Shown here: one piece after another, positions 56,978 through 64,000 of the stretch
Layout: every line of letters starts with the position of its first letter
Numbering within the stretch: position 1 is the first letter of the stretch
Source of the DNA: Thalassotalea agarivorans
GTDB taxonomy: Bacteria > Pseudomonadota > Gammaproteobacteria > Enterobacterales > Alteromonadaceae
Length of the DNA stretch: 64,000 nucleotides
NCBI RefSeq assembly: GCF_030295955.1
Contig: NZ_AP027363.1
Span: 1,612,001-1,676,000 of the forward strand
Reading direction: 5' to 3'
Program-made: the position numbers and the translations under genes
Notes under the pieces: generated by a model
What the model was told of the DNA's origin: nothing
Seen by the model: the letters and a program-made list of their open reading frames with translations, nothing else
The model's database searches: none

Positions 56978-58219
56978 TTATTGCGCCAGGATAACATCAA
57001 CTATTTCGCTTTGTTCTGTGTTCATTTTTAAGTCTAACAAATGCCCTACTAACTCAAAAATTGTCGTAACTTCAAATTTGTCGACTTTATGACGCGCTTT
57101 GAAATCTGGGCCATAGCCAATAAAGATAGCGTCCAAACCTATATACTGATTACCATCATATCCGTGTGTCGCTAATTGCACATAACCATTTGTGTTGATA
57201 AAGGTATAAGGTGGTCTGGCATCAACAATTAAATCTGGCCGTTGCGGGGTCTCTTTTTCCATGTGCCAATGCTTTGGAAATTCACGCGCAAGATAAACGT
57301 CATATAAGGTTTTGTTTTCTCTTTCGCTCGCTCTTAATAATTGTGATCGGGCGTCTAAAATAGTTTTTGAATCGCCATATAACAAGAGTTGTGTTTGACC
57401 ATTTGTTACATTGGTAAGACGCTCGAGCGTCTCCGCAGAAATGATATCTTGCCAATAAACAGCGCTTGGTTCCCCAGCACTGACCATTCCGTGATCAGAT
57501 ACAATAATCAAGTTAACTTCATTATTAAACTCTTGGTCTAAAGCATCAACAAAGTCGCCTAACAGATTATCTAGTTTTTCTATTTCTAGTTTAACCTCTT
57601 CACTTTCAGGGCCATATAAGTGCCCCGCTGTATCTACTGACGAAAAATATGTCGCCATAAATCCTGGCTTTTGATCTGCAGGCATTCTCAACCAAAATAG
57701 TATTTGATCTAGCCTCTTTTTGTTGTCGACACCACTGTCGTAATAGAAATTATAGCTGGGTACAGCGACACGTGTTGCAAACGACTCAGGCCAAAAGTAA
57801 ACACCTGTTTTTATGTTTTGCTTTTCTGCTATAGACCAAATAGGTTCTGCGGTTAACCATGCAGGTTCTTTTTCCGCGGCGCCTTTGTAGTATTGTGCAT
57901 TAAGTTCACGATGGTAAAACGTATTATGGACGATGCCATGCTCGTTTGGATATTTACCGGTTATCATCGAAATGTGATTAGGAAATGTTTTGCTAGGATA
58001 AACTGGTTGCAGGCCACTATTGGTAGTGCCTCTATCGATTAGTTTTAGTAGCGTTTTAGGTTTGAATTTTTGAAGATAATAAAAAGCAAAGCCATCTATA
58101 GATATCAATACAACAGGCGTTTGTTGTTCGACAATGTCTACTTGCACTTCTTCTTGCTGCGCCGAGGCGGCAATAGAAACAGAGACTAATATGGCAATTA
58201 TTATTGTTTTAAACGTCAT
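56978..58219 (-). CDS. Periplasmic NPP-family phosphodiesterase/nucleotide pyrophosphatase
   Basis: A 413-residue exported enzyme of the alkaline-phosphatase superfamily, with a signal peptide cleaved near ASAQQ. Two-metal site: D42 (ISIDGF), nucleophile T78 (YPSKTFPNH), DTAGHLYGP, SDHGM and ATHGYDG. Thr as nucleophile and the FPNH context mark the nucleotide pyrophosphatase/phosphodiesterase group. The substrate cannot be read. Upstream of it on the minus strand is a hairpin terminator. Confidence 0.88.
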   Translation of the reverse strand: MTFKTIIIAILVSVSIAASAQQEEVQVDIVEQQTPVVLISIDGFAFYYLQKFKPKTLLKLIDRGTTNSGLQPVYPSKTFPNHISMITGKYPNEHGIVHNTFYHRELNAQYYKGAAEKEPAWLTAEPIWSIAEKQNIKTGVYFWPESFATRVAVPSYNFYYDSGVDNKKRLDQILFWLRMPADQKPGFMATYFSSVDTAGHLYGPESEEVKLEIEKLDNLLGDFVDALDQEFNNEVNLIIVSDHGMVSAGEPSAVYWQDIISAETLERLTNVTNGQTQLLLYGDSKTILDARSQLLRASERENKTLYDVYLAREFPKHWHMEKETPQRPDLIVDARPPYTFINTNGYVQLATHGYDGNQYIGLDAIFIGYGPDFKARHKVDKFEVTTIFELVGHLLDLKMNTEQSEIVDVILAQ

Positions 58220-58235
58220 TACTTACACAAGAAAA

Positions 58236-58262
58236 AGCGGTTACTTAATAGTAACCGCTATT
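58236..58262 (-). terminator. Terminator after the phosphoribosyltransferase
   Basis: A perfect 10-bp stem, AGCGGTTACT / AGTAACCGCT, with a TAAT loop. On the minus strand it is followed by TTTTTC. Confidence 0.8.
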
Positions 58263-58268
58263 ATTTGA

Positions 58269-58829
58269 TTAGTCTAAAAGCAAATCCGTAATATTTTTAA
58301 GGTCCTGTTTACCGCTTTTAAGCTCTTCATCCGTTAATCCCGACAACTCATGCGGAAATACCAGCCATTCTTCTGAAGAATGAACGTAGTAATCAGGTTT
58401 AATATCTACCTTTGAATTCTTTGGTTTATACCAAGGACACGCTATACGTACATCTTTTGGCATGTTGTTACGCATTAGTTTCTTTAACTGTTTGATTAGT
58501 GCATCGATACTACGACCAGAATCAAACACGTCATCAACAATAAGCAAACCATCTTCTGCGTTGGCGTTTTCGATGATGTAGTGTAATCCGTGTACTTTGA
58601 TTTCCTTACTTTGTTGGTTGATACCATAGTATGAGGACGTACGTACGGCGATATGGTCAGTTTCTACTTTTTTGTAATCAAAAAACTCTTGCACGGCAAT
58701 ACCAATAGGTGCACCTCCGCGCCAAATACCCACGATGAATTCTGGGCGGAATCCATCTTTATACACTTGGTGCGCTACGCGAAAAGAGTCCTCAAGTAAT
58801 TCTTGAGCAGTAATATATTTTTTGTCCAT
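58269..58829 (-). CDS. Type I phosphoribosyltransferase (hypoxanthine/purine salvage-like)
   Basis: A 186-residue protein with the PRPP-binding signature GLLIVDDVFDSGRSIDALI near residue 95, the N-terminal strand FIVGIWRGGAPIGI, and the flexible-loop region VRTSSYYGINQQ. The YYGI and PWYKP elements resemble hypoxanthine/xanthine phosphoribosyltransferases. Base specificity is inferred only. Confidence 0.8.
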   Translation of the reverse strand: MDKKYITAQELLEDSFRVAHQVYKDGFRPEFIVGIWRGGAPIGIAVQEFFDYKKVETDHIAVRTSSYYGINQQSKEIKVHGLHYIIENANAEDGLLIVDDVFDSGRSIDALIKQLKKLMRNNMPKDVRIACPWYKPKNSKVDIKPDYYVHSSEEWLVFPHELSGLTDEELKSGKQDLKNITDLLLD

Positions 58830-58916
58830 GAATGAACCATAGTAAGCGAGTAATGGCTACAATTATAAACGCTCACAATACAAATGGTTAGTCCATAATT
58901 GTTATTTTTGTTTTAA

Positions 58917-60098
58917 CTATTGGGTGTAACTGTTTAAAAGATCTAACTTAGCAGTATATTTTTGGTCAATGTCAGATACTTTGTTGTAACGAAGCGCTTT
59001 TTTCATTGCAGATTCTGCTTTTTCATACTCACCCATTTGGCTATAAACTTGAGCTAATTTGTAGTGACTAGAGTGGATTTTATCATCTAATTTAAGTGAC
59101 TTTTTAAGGTAAGAAATCGCAAGTTTATAGTTACCTTTGTAGAAATGCTCGTCTCCAATCATGGCATAGTAGTATGGGTTGTCTTTTCTTTTGCGATGCA
59201 GGATTTGGTTGATCTCATGAGCGTCGTCGTATTTACCTTGCTTAAACAGTAGCATCGCTTTGTTATTGAGCGTGTTAAGGTTGTTGTCATTTATTGCTAA
59301 CACAACGTCATACACCTGCATAGCCTCGTTTTCATAGTCGTTTAAGCGATATAACACACCTAAATTGCCCCAACTTGAGTCGAAACTAGGTTTCACATCA
59401 ATAGCAGCTTTAAGATAACTATATGCTACGCGATACTTGCCTTTAACCATGGCTTCCGCACCTTTGTTGTTATAAAACATAGCTACAATGGTATCTTGGT
59501 CAACCGCTTTTCTATGGAAATTTTGTTTGCCCACATAAGGATCGAAGTCTACTTCGTAACCTATTTTTCCTTCAAAATAGACAGTTGATATATTACGTTT
59601 TGCGGTAGGATACAGCTTAACGTTTACATGCCCTACTAGCGCTGAATAGTCGCCATGGCGTTCCCAATATTCAGGCACTCGCACATCCTGAAACACAACA
59701 TCAAAGCCCGCATATTTAGATAAGCTATAGGCTAATATCGTTAAGGACATGCAATTTGCTGTATTTGAATTGTAGGTTTCAATAGCGGTTAAGGTGCTAT
59801 TATTTTGATATTTAAGGTTTAGTTCTTTTTCTTGGAAAAGGTGGTCGATTAACCGGTTGGTTTTGTTTCTAAACTTCTCACTACGTCTTAACTGGCTATC
59901 GACAAACTGTTTCATTTCATCATTTAAGGCGAATATTTGTTCAGGTGTTTCAATCTTAAGTGGTTCTCGCAGGATAAATTCATCATCTAGAAACAATTCT
60001 GGTTGGTTTACCATTGCCTGTTCAGCTTGTTTATCTGCAATTGATACGCTGCAAGCACTAGTAAACAGCATTAGAAAAAAGATAGTTAAAAAACGCAT
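58917..60098 (-). CDS. Lipoprotein with transglutaminase-like domain and TPR repeats
   Basis: A 393-residue protein from ATG 60098, chosen because GGAGG sits five bases upstream; a longer frame adds 17 residues. Lipobox LFTSACS gives lipidated Cys16. A transglutaminase-like cysteine-protease core shows C116 (NTANCMSLT), H157 (LVGHVNVKL) and Asp184 or 186 (EVDFDPYVG). At least four TPR units follow from about residue 205 (MVKGKYRVAYSYLKAAI, SSWGNLGVLYRLNDYENEA, and so on). A periplasmic hydrolase or peptide-processing role is plausible but not established. Confidence 0.75.
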   Translation of the reverse strand: MRFLTIFFLMLFTSACSVSIADKQAEQAMVNQPELFLDDEFILREPLKIETPEQIFALNDEMKQFVDSQLRRSEKFRNKTNRLIDHLFQEKELNLKYQNNSTLTAIETYNSNTANCMSLTILAYSLSKYAGFDVVFQDVRVPEYWERHGDYSALVGHVNVKLYPTAKRNISTVYFEGKIGYEVDFDPYVGKQNFHRKAVDQDTIVAMFYNNKGAEAMVKGKYRVAYSYLKAAIDVKPSFDSSWGNLGVLYRLNDYENEAMQVYDVVLAINDNNLNTLNNKAMLLFKQGKYDDAHEINQILHRKRKDNPYYYAMIGDEHFYKGNYKLAISYLKKSLKLDDKIHSSHYKLAQVYSQMGEYEKAESAMKKALRYNKVSDIDQKYTAKLDLLNSYTQ

Positions 60099-60301
60099 TA
60101 GCACCTCCAATCTACCATTCTGCGAGGTTTCTAATAGATGCGCTTTCATTTGTACTTTTTATTTATCGCGCGATCGTACAACCACACAAAAAGTTGAGTT
60201 ACTTTAAGTTTAGTACAAATAGAAGGATTCGCTTTGTTAGACAATCCTAACGCAGATAAGGATATCTAGTTAGATGAGATGGACTATCGAACACAGCCCA
60301 T

Positions 60302-60356
60302 AAAAAAAGCCTGCTAAAAAGCAGGCTTTCTATGTATGGCGGTGAGATAGGGATTT
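60302..60356 (-). repeat. Duplicate tRNA-Ser 3' end plus terminator
   Basis: TGGCGGTGAGATAGGGATTT (60337-60356) repeats the last 20 bases of tRNA-Ser, 164 bases from the real gene. It is followed on the minus strand by a terminator hairpin (AAGCCTGC / GCAGGCTT, then a seven-base T-run), like the one after the true tRNA. The 110 bases between copies are full of short inverted repeats (for example GAAATAC-N6-GTATTTC). Confidence 0.8.
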
Positions 60357-60466
60357 AATGAAATACGTCCTTGTATTTCACCCTCACGGGCGAACAAGTT
60401 CGTTCAAATTTATTCCCGATAAATTTGTGAACCCTTTTACGGGTCCCATCCCTACTCTGCAGATAC

Positions 60467-60490
60467 AAAAAAGCCCGCAAAAAGCGGGCT
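60467..60490 (-). terminator. Terminator after tRNA-Ser
   Basis: AGCCCGC / GCGGGCT with an AAAAA loop. On the minus strand it is followed by six T's, directly after the tRNA 3' end. Confidence 0.85.
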
Positions 60491-60500
60491 CTTCTTTATA

Positions 60501-60591
60501 TGGCGGTGAGATAGGGATTTGAACCCTAGAGGGGCTACAAACCCCTGCCGGTTTTCAAGACCGGTGCTTTCGACCACTCAGCCATCTCACC
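60501..60591 (-). tRNA. tRNA-Ser (UGA)
   Basis: A 91-base class II tRNA with encoded CCA. Acceptor GGTGAGA, anticodon arm CCGGT-CTTGAAA-ACCGG (UGA), and the long variable arm AGGGGTTTGTAGCCCCT. Confidence 0.95.
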
Positions 60592-60690
60592 AATTTACGG
60601 AGCGCATATTAATGAGTGTCGTATCATTTGTAAAGCACAAATTTTAATAAATCCGTAATTTTGTGTTTGTTTGTCCAATAAGTGTTCAAT

Positions 60691-61842
60691 TTAGCCGAAT
60701 AAGTTTGGAATTGCACGATCAAGCAGTGGAAAAACTTGCTTTGTTTGCCCAGCTGATAACTGCCAATGGCTAGCGATGGCATTACCTATCCAATCGAACT
60801 GGTTAGACGTTGGCATTAAATCTCTACCTTGAAACAAATCGGGTTCTTTAAGGCCTGGCCAAGTACCTAATACTCGTCCCCCCTTTAAACGCCCTCCAGC
60901 TAAAAACATACAACTCGCTGTGCCATGGTCGGTACCAGCTGTACCATTTTCTTTTACTGTTCTGCCAAATTCAGTGCTGACAATCACCAATGTATCATTC
61001 CAATGCTGATCTAAGCCTGCTTTTAACGCGGCAATACCATTATCTAGTTGTTCAAATTGAGTCGCTAACCTTTGCTTTTGGCGGTTATGAGTATCCCATC
61101 CATTCATTTCGAGCATAGCAACATCAGGACCATTATCAGCTAGCATTAATTTCGCTGTGTTTTTTGCCAAATTTACAAAGCTACCTGCTCGTTTTTTCTG
61201 TTCACTTTTATCAACTAAGTTATTCGCAGCAACACCCTCTTTCAAGCTAGATAAAAGTCTTTCGTCATTTTGATACATTTTTTGTAATGCACTATATAAG
61301 TCGTCACTTGCTGATTTTAATGAACTTGGATACCAGGTTGCCGCTTTCTCTTTTCCTCTCAGTGCAATGGGCATAGTTTTACTCACGCCAAGAGCAGATT
61401 TGTGGCTAGATTCAATTAAACGATTAATCCAACCGCTATCATAAGCAAACTTGACTTGCCCTGATTCTAGGTAGTCTTGCCCGTCAAAATGTGAACGCCC
61501 CTTATAGCCAGAACTAACCGCGACAACCGGTGCCAATTGTCCTTGCTGATACAACTGCGATAGCGATGTTAATTTAGGGTGTAGTGCAAATTGTTTATCT
61601 AATTTGTGTGCGTGCGCTAGCAATTCTTTATCAACAATCGTTGGACGATACTTGGACAAACAAGAATCTGAATATGGTATTACGGTATGCAGTGAATCCT
61701 GTGCGCCTCGCAGTACAACCCAAACAATACGTTTTTTCTGTTTGTTTGCGCCCTTAGCTATCGCAGGAAGCGAAAGATAAGTAGCACTTGCAAGTGAGGC
61801 TTGTAAAAAATGTCTGCGAGTAATTTTTGGATGAGTATTCAT
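60691..61842 (-). CDS. Tat-exported DUF1501 protein
   Basis: A 383-residue protein with a twin-arginine signal (TRRHFLQASLASATYLSLPA). The body matches DUF1501 (sulfatase-like fold): VWVVLRGAQDSLHTVIPY, GYKGRSHFDGQDYLESG, WDTHNRQKQRLATQFE and TEFGRTVKENGTAGTDHG. DUF1501 genes nearly always sit with DUF1800; here the partner is four bases upstream. Function unknown. Confidence 0.88.
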   Translation of the reverse strand: MNTHPKITRRHFLQASLASATYLSLPAIAKGANKQKKRIVWVVLRGAQDSLHTVIPYSDSCLSKYRPTIVDKELLAHAHKLDKQFALHPKLTSLSQLYQQGQLAPVVAVSSGYKGRSHFDGQDYLESGQVKFAYDSGWINRLIESSHKSALGVSKTMPIALRGKEKAATWYPSSLKSASDDLYSALQKMYQNDERLLSSLKEGVAANNLVDKSEQKKRAGSFVNLAKNTAKLMLADNGPDVAMLEMNGWDTHNRQKQRLATQFEQLDNGIAALKAGLDQHWNDTLVIVSTEFGRTVKENGTAGTDHGTASCMFLAGGRLKGGRVLGTWPGLKEPDLFQGRDLMPTSNQFDWIGNAIASHWQLSAGQTKQVFPLLDRAIPNLFG

Positions 61843-61846
61843 GGGG

Positions 61847-63172
61847 TTACCTCCTTTGAAACGTTGGGCTCATTAACAGCAAAGCCAGCGCTTCTTCCCT
61901 GCTACCTGCTCTCACTACTTGATCGTACTCTTGCATTGGGTATTGTTTAGCGTAAAGTCTATCAATCAGCTGTTCCGGTTTAGCCTTACGACTAAATCGT
62001 TTACTTACTTGTGTAGACCATTCAATCCTTCTTACCAAAGCATTACCATTGTTCCAAAAGGCCTCTTCGTCTTCATAGCCAGCGGGAGAACCAGCATTAA
62101 ATGGTGTTTGCCCTAATTGACTCAAACTGCCAATTAATTTTCGTCCGTCAATTTTTTTAAGCCCCATAGCCCGCATGGAAGAGAAAACAAAATCTCTGGG
62201 TGTTTTAAATTTTTGCGCCGTTAACTGCCAACTTTGTTCATGCATAAGCATGACTTTTACCACTTCTCGCATGTTTCCTTTTGAGTTTAACCATGCTTTT
62301 TCCATTGATAACACCAACTGTTCATTTGGTTTATCACTGACAAAATGTTTCGCTAACTTGTAGCTTACGTAATGCGCAGTGCTGGGGTGATTAGCAAGCA
62401 TTTTGATCATTTGTTCGCCCTGCTCTATACCTGGCTGAGCGAAGGTATATCCTAGAAGAACTTGTTTTCCGGGTTGATGGCCAAATTCGCGATACTTAAA
62501 CGGTGAACCATTTTCTTTAGGGTTAGATACGCTCCACCCTGAAATGCCGTTAGCCAAAGCTATAACGTCTTGCTGACTATACGGTCCATTAACGCCTAAT
62601 GTATGTAGTTCTAGAATCTCTCGCGCTAAGTTTTCATTGAGCCCCATTTTCCTGCGCATACCAATCTTTGAATCTTTACCAAATGACTTCTCATTATTAA
62701 GGTAGATAAGCATTGCAGGATGCTTATAAACCGCCAATAACATATCTTCAAAGTTACCAAAATAGTTTGGTGCTATAGCTTCCCGTTCAAGCAGAGGCGC
62801 TAGAGCCTGCATGACTCTGCCATTAGTTGATACGCTAAAATGATTGGAAAAGAAGTCTAGTAAACGCCATTGAAACGTAAAGTCATCGTTAAGCACTGCT
62901 CGAGCAACCTCTTCTGAATGCTTAACCTTAATGGCACGAATTTCCTTCTGTAATGCCTTAAGTTCGGTGTCTTTTTGCTGTTTGTTTGCTTTGCGAGACT
63001 TTTTTAACAACAGCTGCACGTTTGCTACATTTAACGAAGAAGAATTAAACGTAATTTGTTGTGAGGCTAGTTGTTGTTCTACCCACTGTTTATGGCTTTG
63101 CTCTGCGTAATCTATACCCGCATTAATGCCGTATCCAAATCGATTCTCAGCTAGAGAGATACTAAAGTTCAT
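61847..63172 (-). CDS. DUF1800 protein
   Basis: About 441 residues from ATG 63172 (a GTG at 63202 would add ten). DUF1800 features: AENRFGYGINAGIDY at the start, FFSNHFSVSTNGR, HPAMLIYLNNEKSFG, LNENLAREILELHTLGVNG and QQDVIALANGISGWSV. No signal peptide is obvious. It forms an operon with the DUF1501 gene, and the pair is probably involved in a periplasmic or surface process of unknown nature. Confidence 0.87.
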   Translation of the reverse strand: MNFSISLAENRFGYGINAGIDYAEQSHKQWVEQQLASQQITFNSSSLNVANVQLLLKKSRKANKQQKDTELKALQKEIRAIKVKHSEEVARAVLNDDFTFQWRLLDFFSNHFSVSTNGRVMQALAPLLEREAIAPNYFGNFEDMLLAVYKHPAMLIYLNNEKSFGKDSKIGMRRKMGLNENLAREILELHTLGVNGPYSQQDVIALANGISGWSVSNPKENGSPFKYREFGHQPGKQVLLGYTFAQPGIEQGEQMIKMLANHPSTAHYVSYKLAKHFVSDKPNEQLVLSMEKAWLNSKGNMREVVKVMLMHEQSWQLTAQKFKTPRDFVFSSMRAMGLKKIDGRKLIGSLSQLGQTPFNAGSPAGYEDEEAFWNNGNALVRRIEWSTQVSKRFSRKAKPEQLIDRLYAKQYPMQEYDQVVRAGSREEALALLLMSPTFQRR

Positions 63173-63308
63173 ATACTGCGTCCTACTAATAACTTCCTTC
63201 ACTATACCCTAACTAATGACATCTGTGCTCGCTAGGTGATTTACGTTTCTTTACTCTTTCAATCTAAACATATATAAACGTTATAAAAAAAATAACGGCT
63301 CGTTTCAG

Positions 63309-64000
63309 ATGAAAATCATATCTATAGCAACCTTATTTGCCTTAACATTATTCAATAATAATAGTGCGCTGGCAGTAGAATCAGATACAACTTTTACACA
63401 ACAACTGAACACTCTAAAACATCACTATCGGCCGATAGTTTTACAAAAAGGGACGACTAAACTTGTAGCACTTGCTGAACTACAAGGCCGAGTTATGGTT
63501 GCTAGTGCAGGTGAGCCAAACAGTATGCCAATAGGTTGGATAAACGAAAGTTATCTAGCCGGACAACATACAAATAAAGAAGCCATCATGGGCGGTGCGT
63601 CAAGACTTTGGTTTGGTCCAGACGCAGGCCCTTACTCGTTGTTTACAGAGAAAGGCAAGGAAGGTTTTTTTGTACCAGCGGCTGTTTCATTGCAGCCATT
63701 TAACGTTACCTCAACAACAACTAGATCAGTGCGTTTTCAGCAGACGGTAGAGTTTACAAACCATCTAGGTACCAAGTTTAAAGCTGCTGTAGATAGAAAT
63801 GTAGTAATAAACGACGCGTCAGATATTGAAAAAGCACTAAACATCGCTATTCCTCAAAATATTAAAAGTGTTGGCTATCAAGTTGAAACTAAAGTAACCA
63901 ACGCAAGCAACAGCCCTTGGGAAAAAAAGACTGGGTTATTTTCGATTTGGGAATTAGGCTCGTTTAATCCATCAGCAGATACAACAATTGTGCTACCTCT
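63309..64000 (+). CDS. Exported DUF6786-like protein (3' truncated by window edge)
   Basis: The frame from ATG 63309 is open to the end of the window (230 codons). It begins with a signal peptide (SIATLFALTLFNNNSALA). The body has VALAELQGRVMVASAGEP, GWINESYLAG, GGASRLWFGPDAGPYSLF and RSVRFQQTVEFTNHLGTKF. This matches, from memory, the DUF6786 pattern with a galactose-mutarotase-like look. Divergent from DUF1800. Confidence 0.6.
   Translation, partial: MKIISIATLFALTLFNNNSALAVESDTTFTQQLNTLKHHYRPIVLQKGTTKLVALAELQGRVMVASAGEPNSMPIGWINESYLAGQHTNKEAIMGGASRLWFGPDAGPYSLFTEKGKEGFFVPAAVSLQPFNVTSTTTRSVRFQQTVEFTNHLGTKFKAAVDRNVVINDASDIEKALNIAIPQNIKSVGYQVETKVTNASNSPWEKKTGLFSIWELGSFNPSADTTIVLP

Overview
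This is a 64 kb stretch of a gammaproteobacterial chromosome. It is AT-leaning and most like the Alteromonadales (Colwellia/Thalassotalea type). That placement is inferred from gene families and gene order: lolA-rarA-crcB-serS, rlmL-grx-uup-DUF3466, fabA, uvrY-uvrC-pgsA followed by Gly-Cys-Leu tRNAs, divergent bioA/bioBFCD, and divergent yejML/yejK. No 16S rRNA gene is present to test it.

Layout. 0-7.7 kb: lolA (5' end cut off), rarA, crcB, serS, a membrane-tethered thioredoxin, an M14 carboxypeptidase, an AGCS amino-acid symporter, a zinc-ribbon membrane protein and a YeaC protein. 7.7-10.2 kb: an AT-rich accessory patch with three back-to-back hairpins and four small exported or membrane proteins, one of which looks like a Rieske fold that has lost its iron-sulfur ligands. 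10.2-14.1 kb: rlmI, acyP, a quinone oxidoreductase, a DUF1653 protein and a nitrilase. 14.1-14.9 kb: two intact initiator tRNA genes among decayed copies. 15-25.5 kb: rlmL, glutaredoxin, uup, DUF3466, a ferric-reductase-like flavocytochrome, abgT, fabA with a FabR-like operator, and a small basic protein. 25.5-30 kb: uvrY broken by a frameshift, uvrC, pgsA, six tRNA genes and a tandem array in which the tRNA-Leu 3' end recurs every 143 bp. 30-39 kb: a DUF4124 protein, a complete RND efflux operon, hinT and a LytS/LytTR two-component pair. 39-46.8 kb: pfkA, asnS and the biotin cluster. 46.8-48.1 kb: an orphan HicB-like gene with four 33-bp repeats upstream, a small secreted protein and tRNA-Pro. 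48-54 kb: yejM-like, yejL, yejK, pyrC, a two-domain pterin-synthase-like protein and an M23 peptidase. 54-64 kb: a Sel1 protein, a lone tyrosine recombinase, a small secreted protein, a lipoprotein gene cut by an in-frame TAG, an NPP phosphodiesterase, a phosphoribosyltransferase, a transglutaminase/TPR lipoprotein, tRNA-Ser with a duplicated tail, a DUF1501/DUF1800 pair and a partial secreted protein.

Most of the window is core housekeeping: translation and tRNA, rRNA methylation, lipid, biotin and pyrimidine synthesis, and DNA repair. The signals most worth following are the tRNA-tail repeats, seen at three separate tRNA loci, the broken uvrY, the ligand-less Rieske-like protein and the iteron-like array upstream of hicB.
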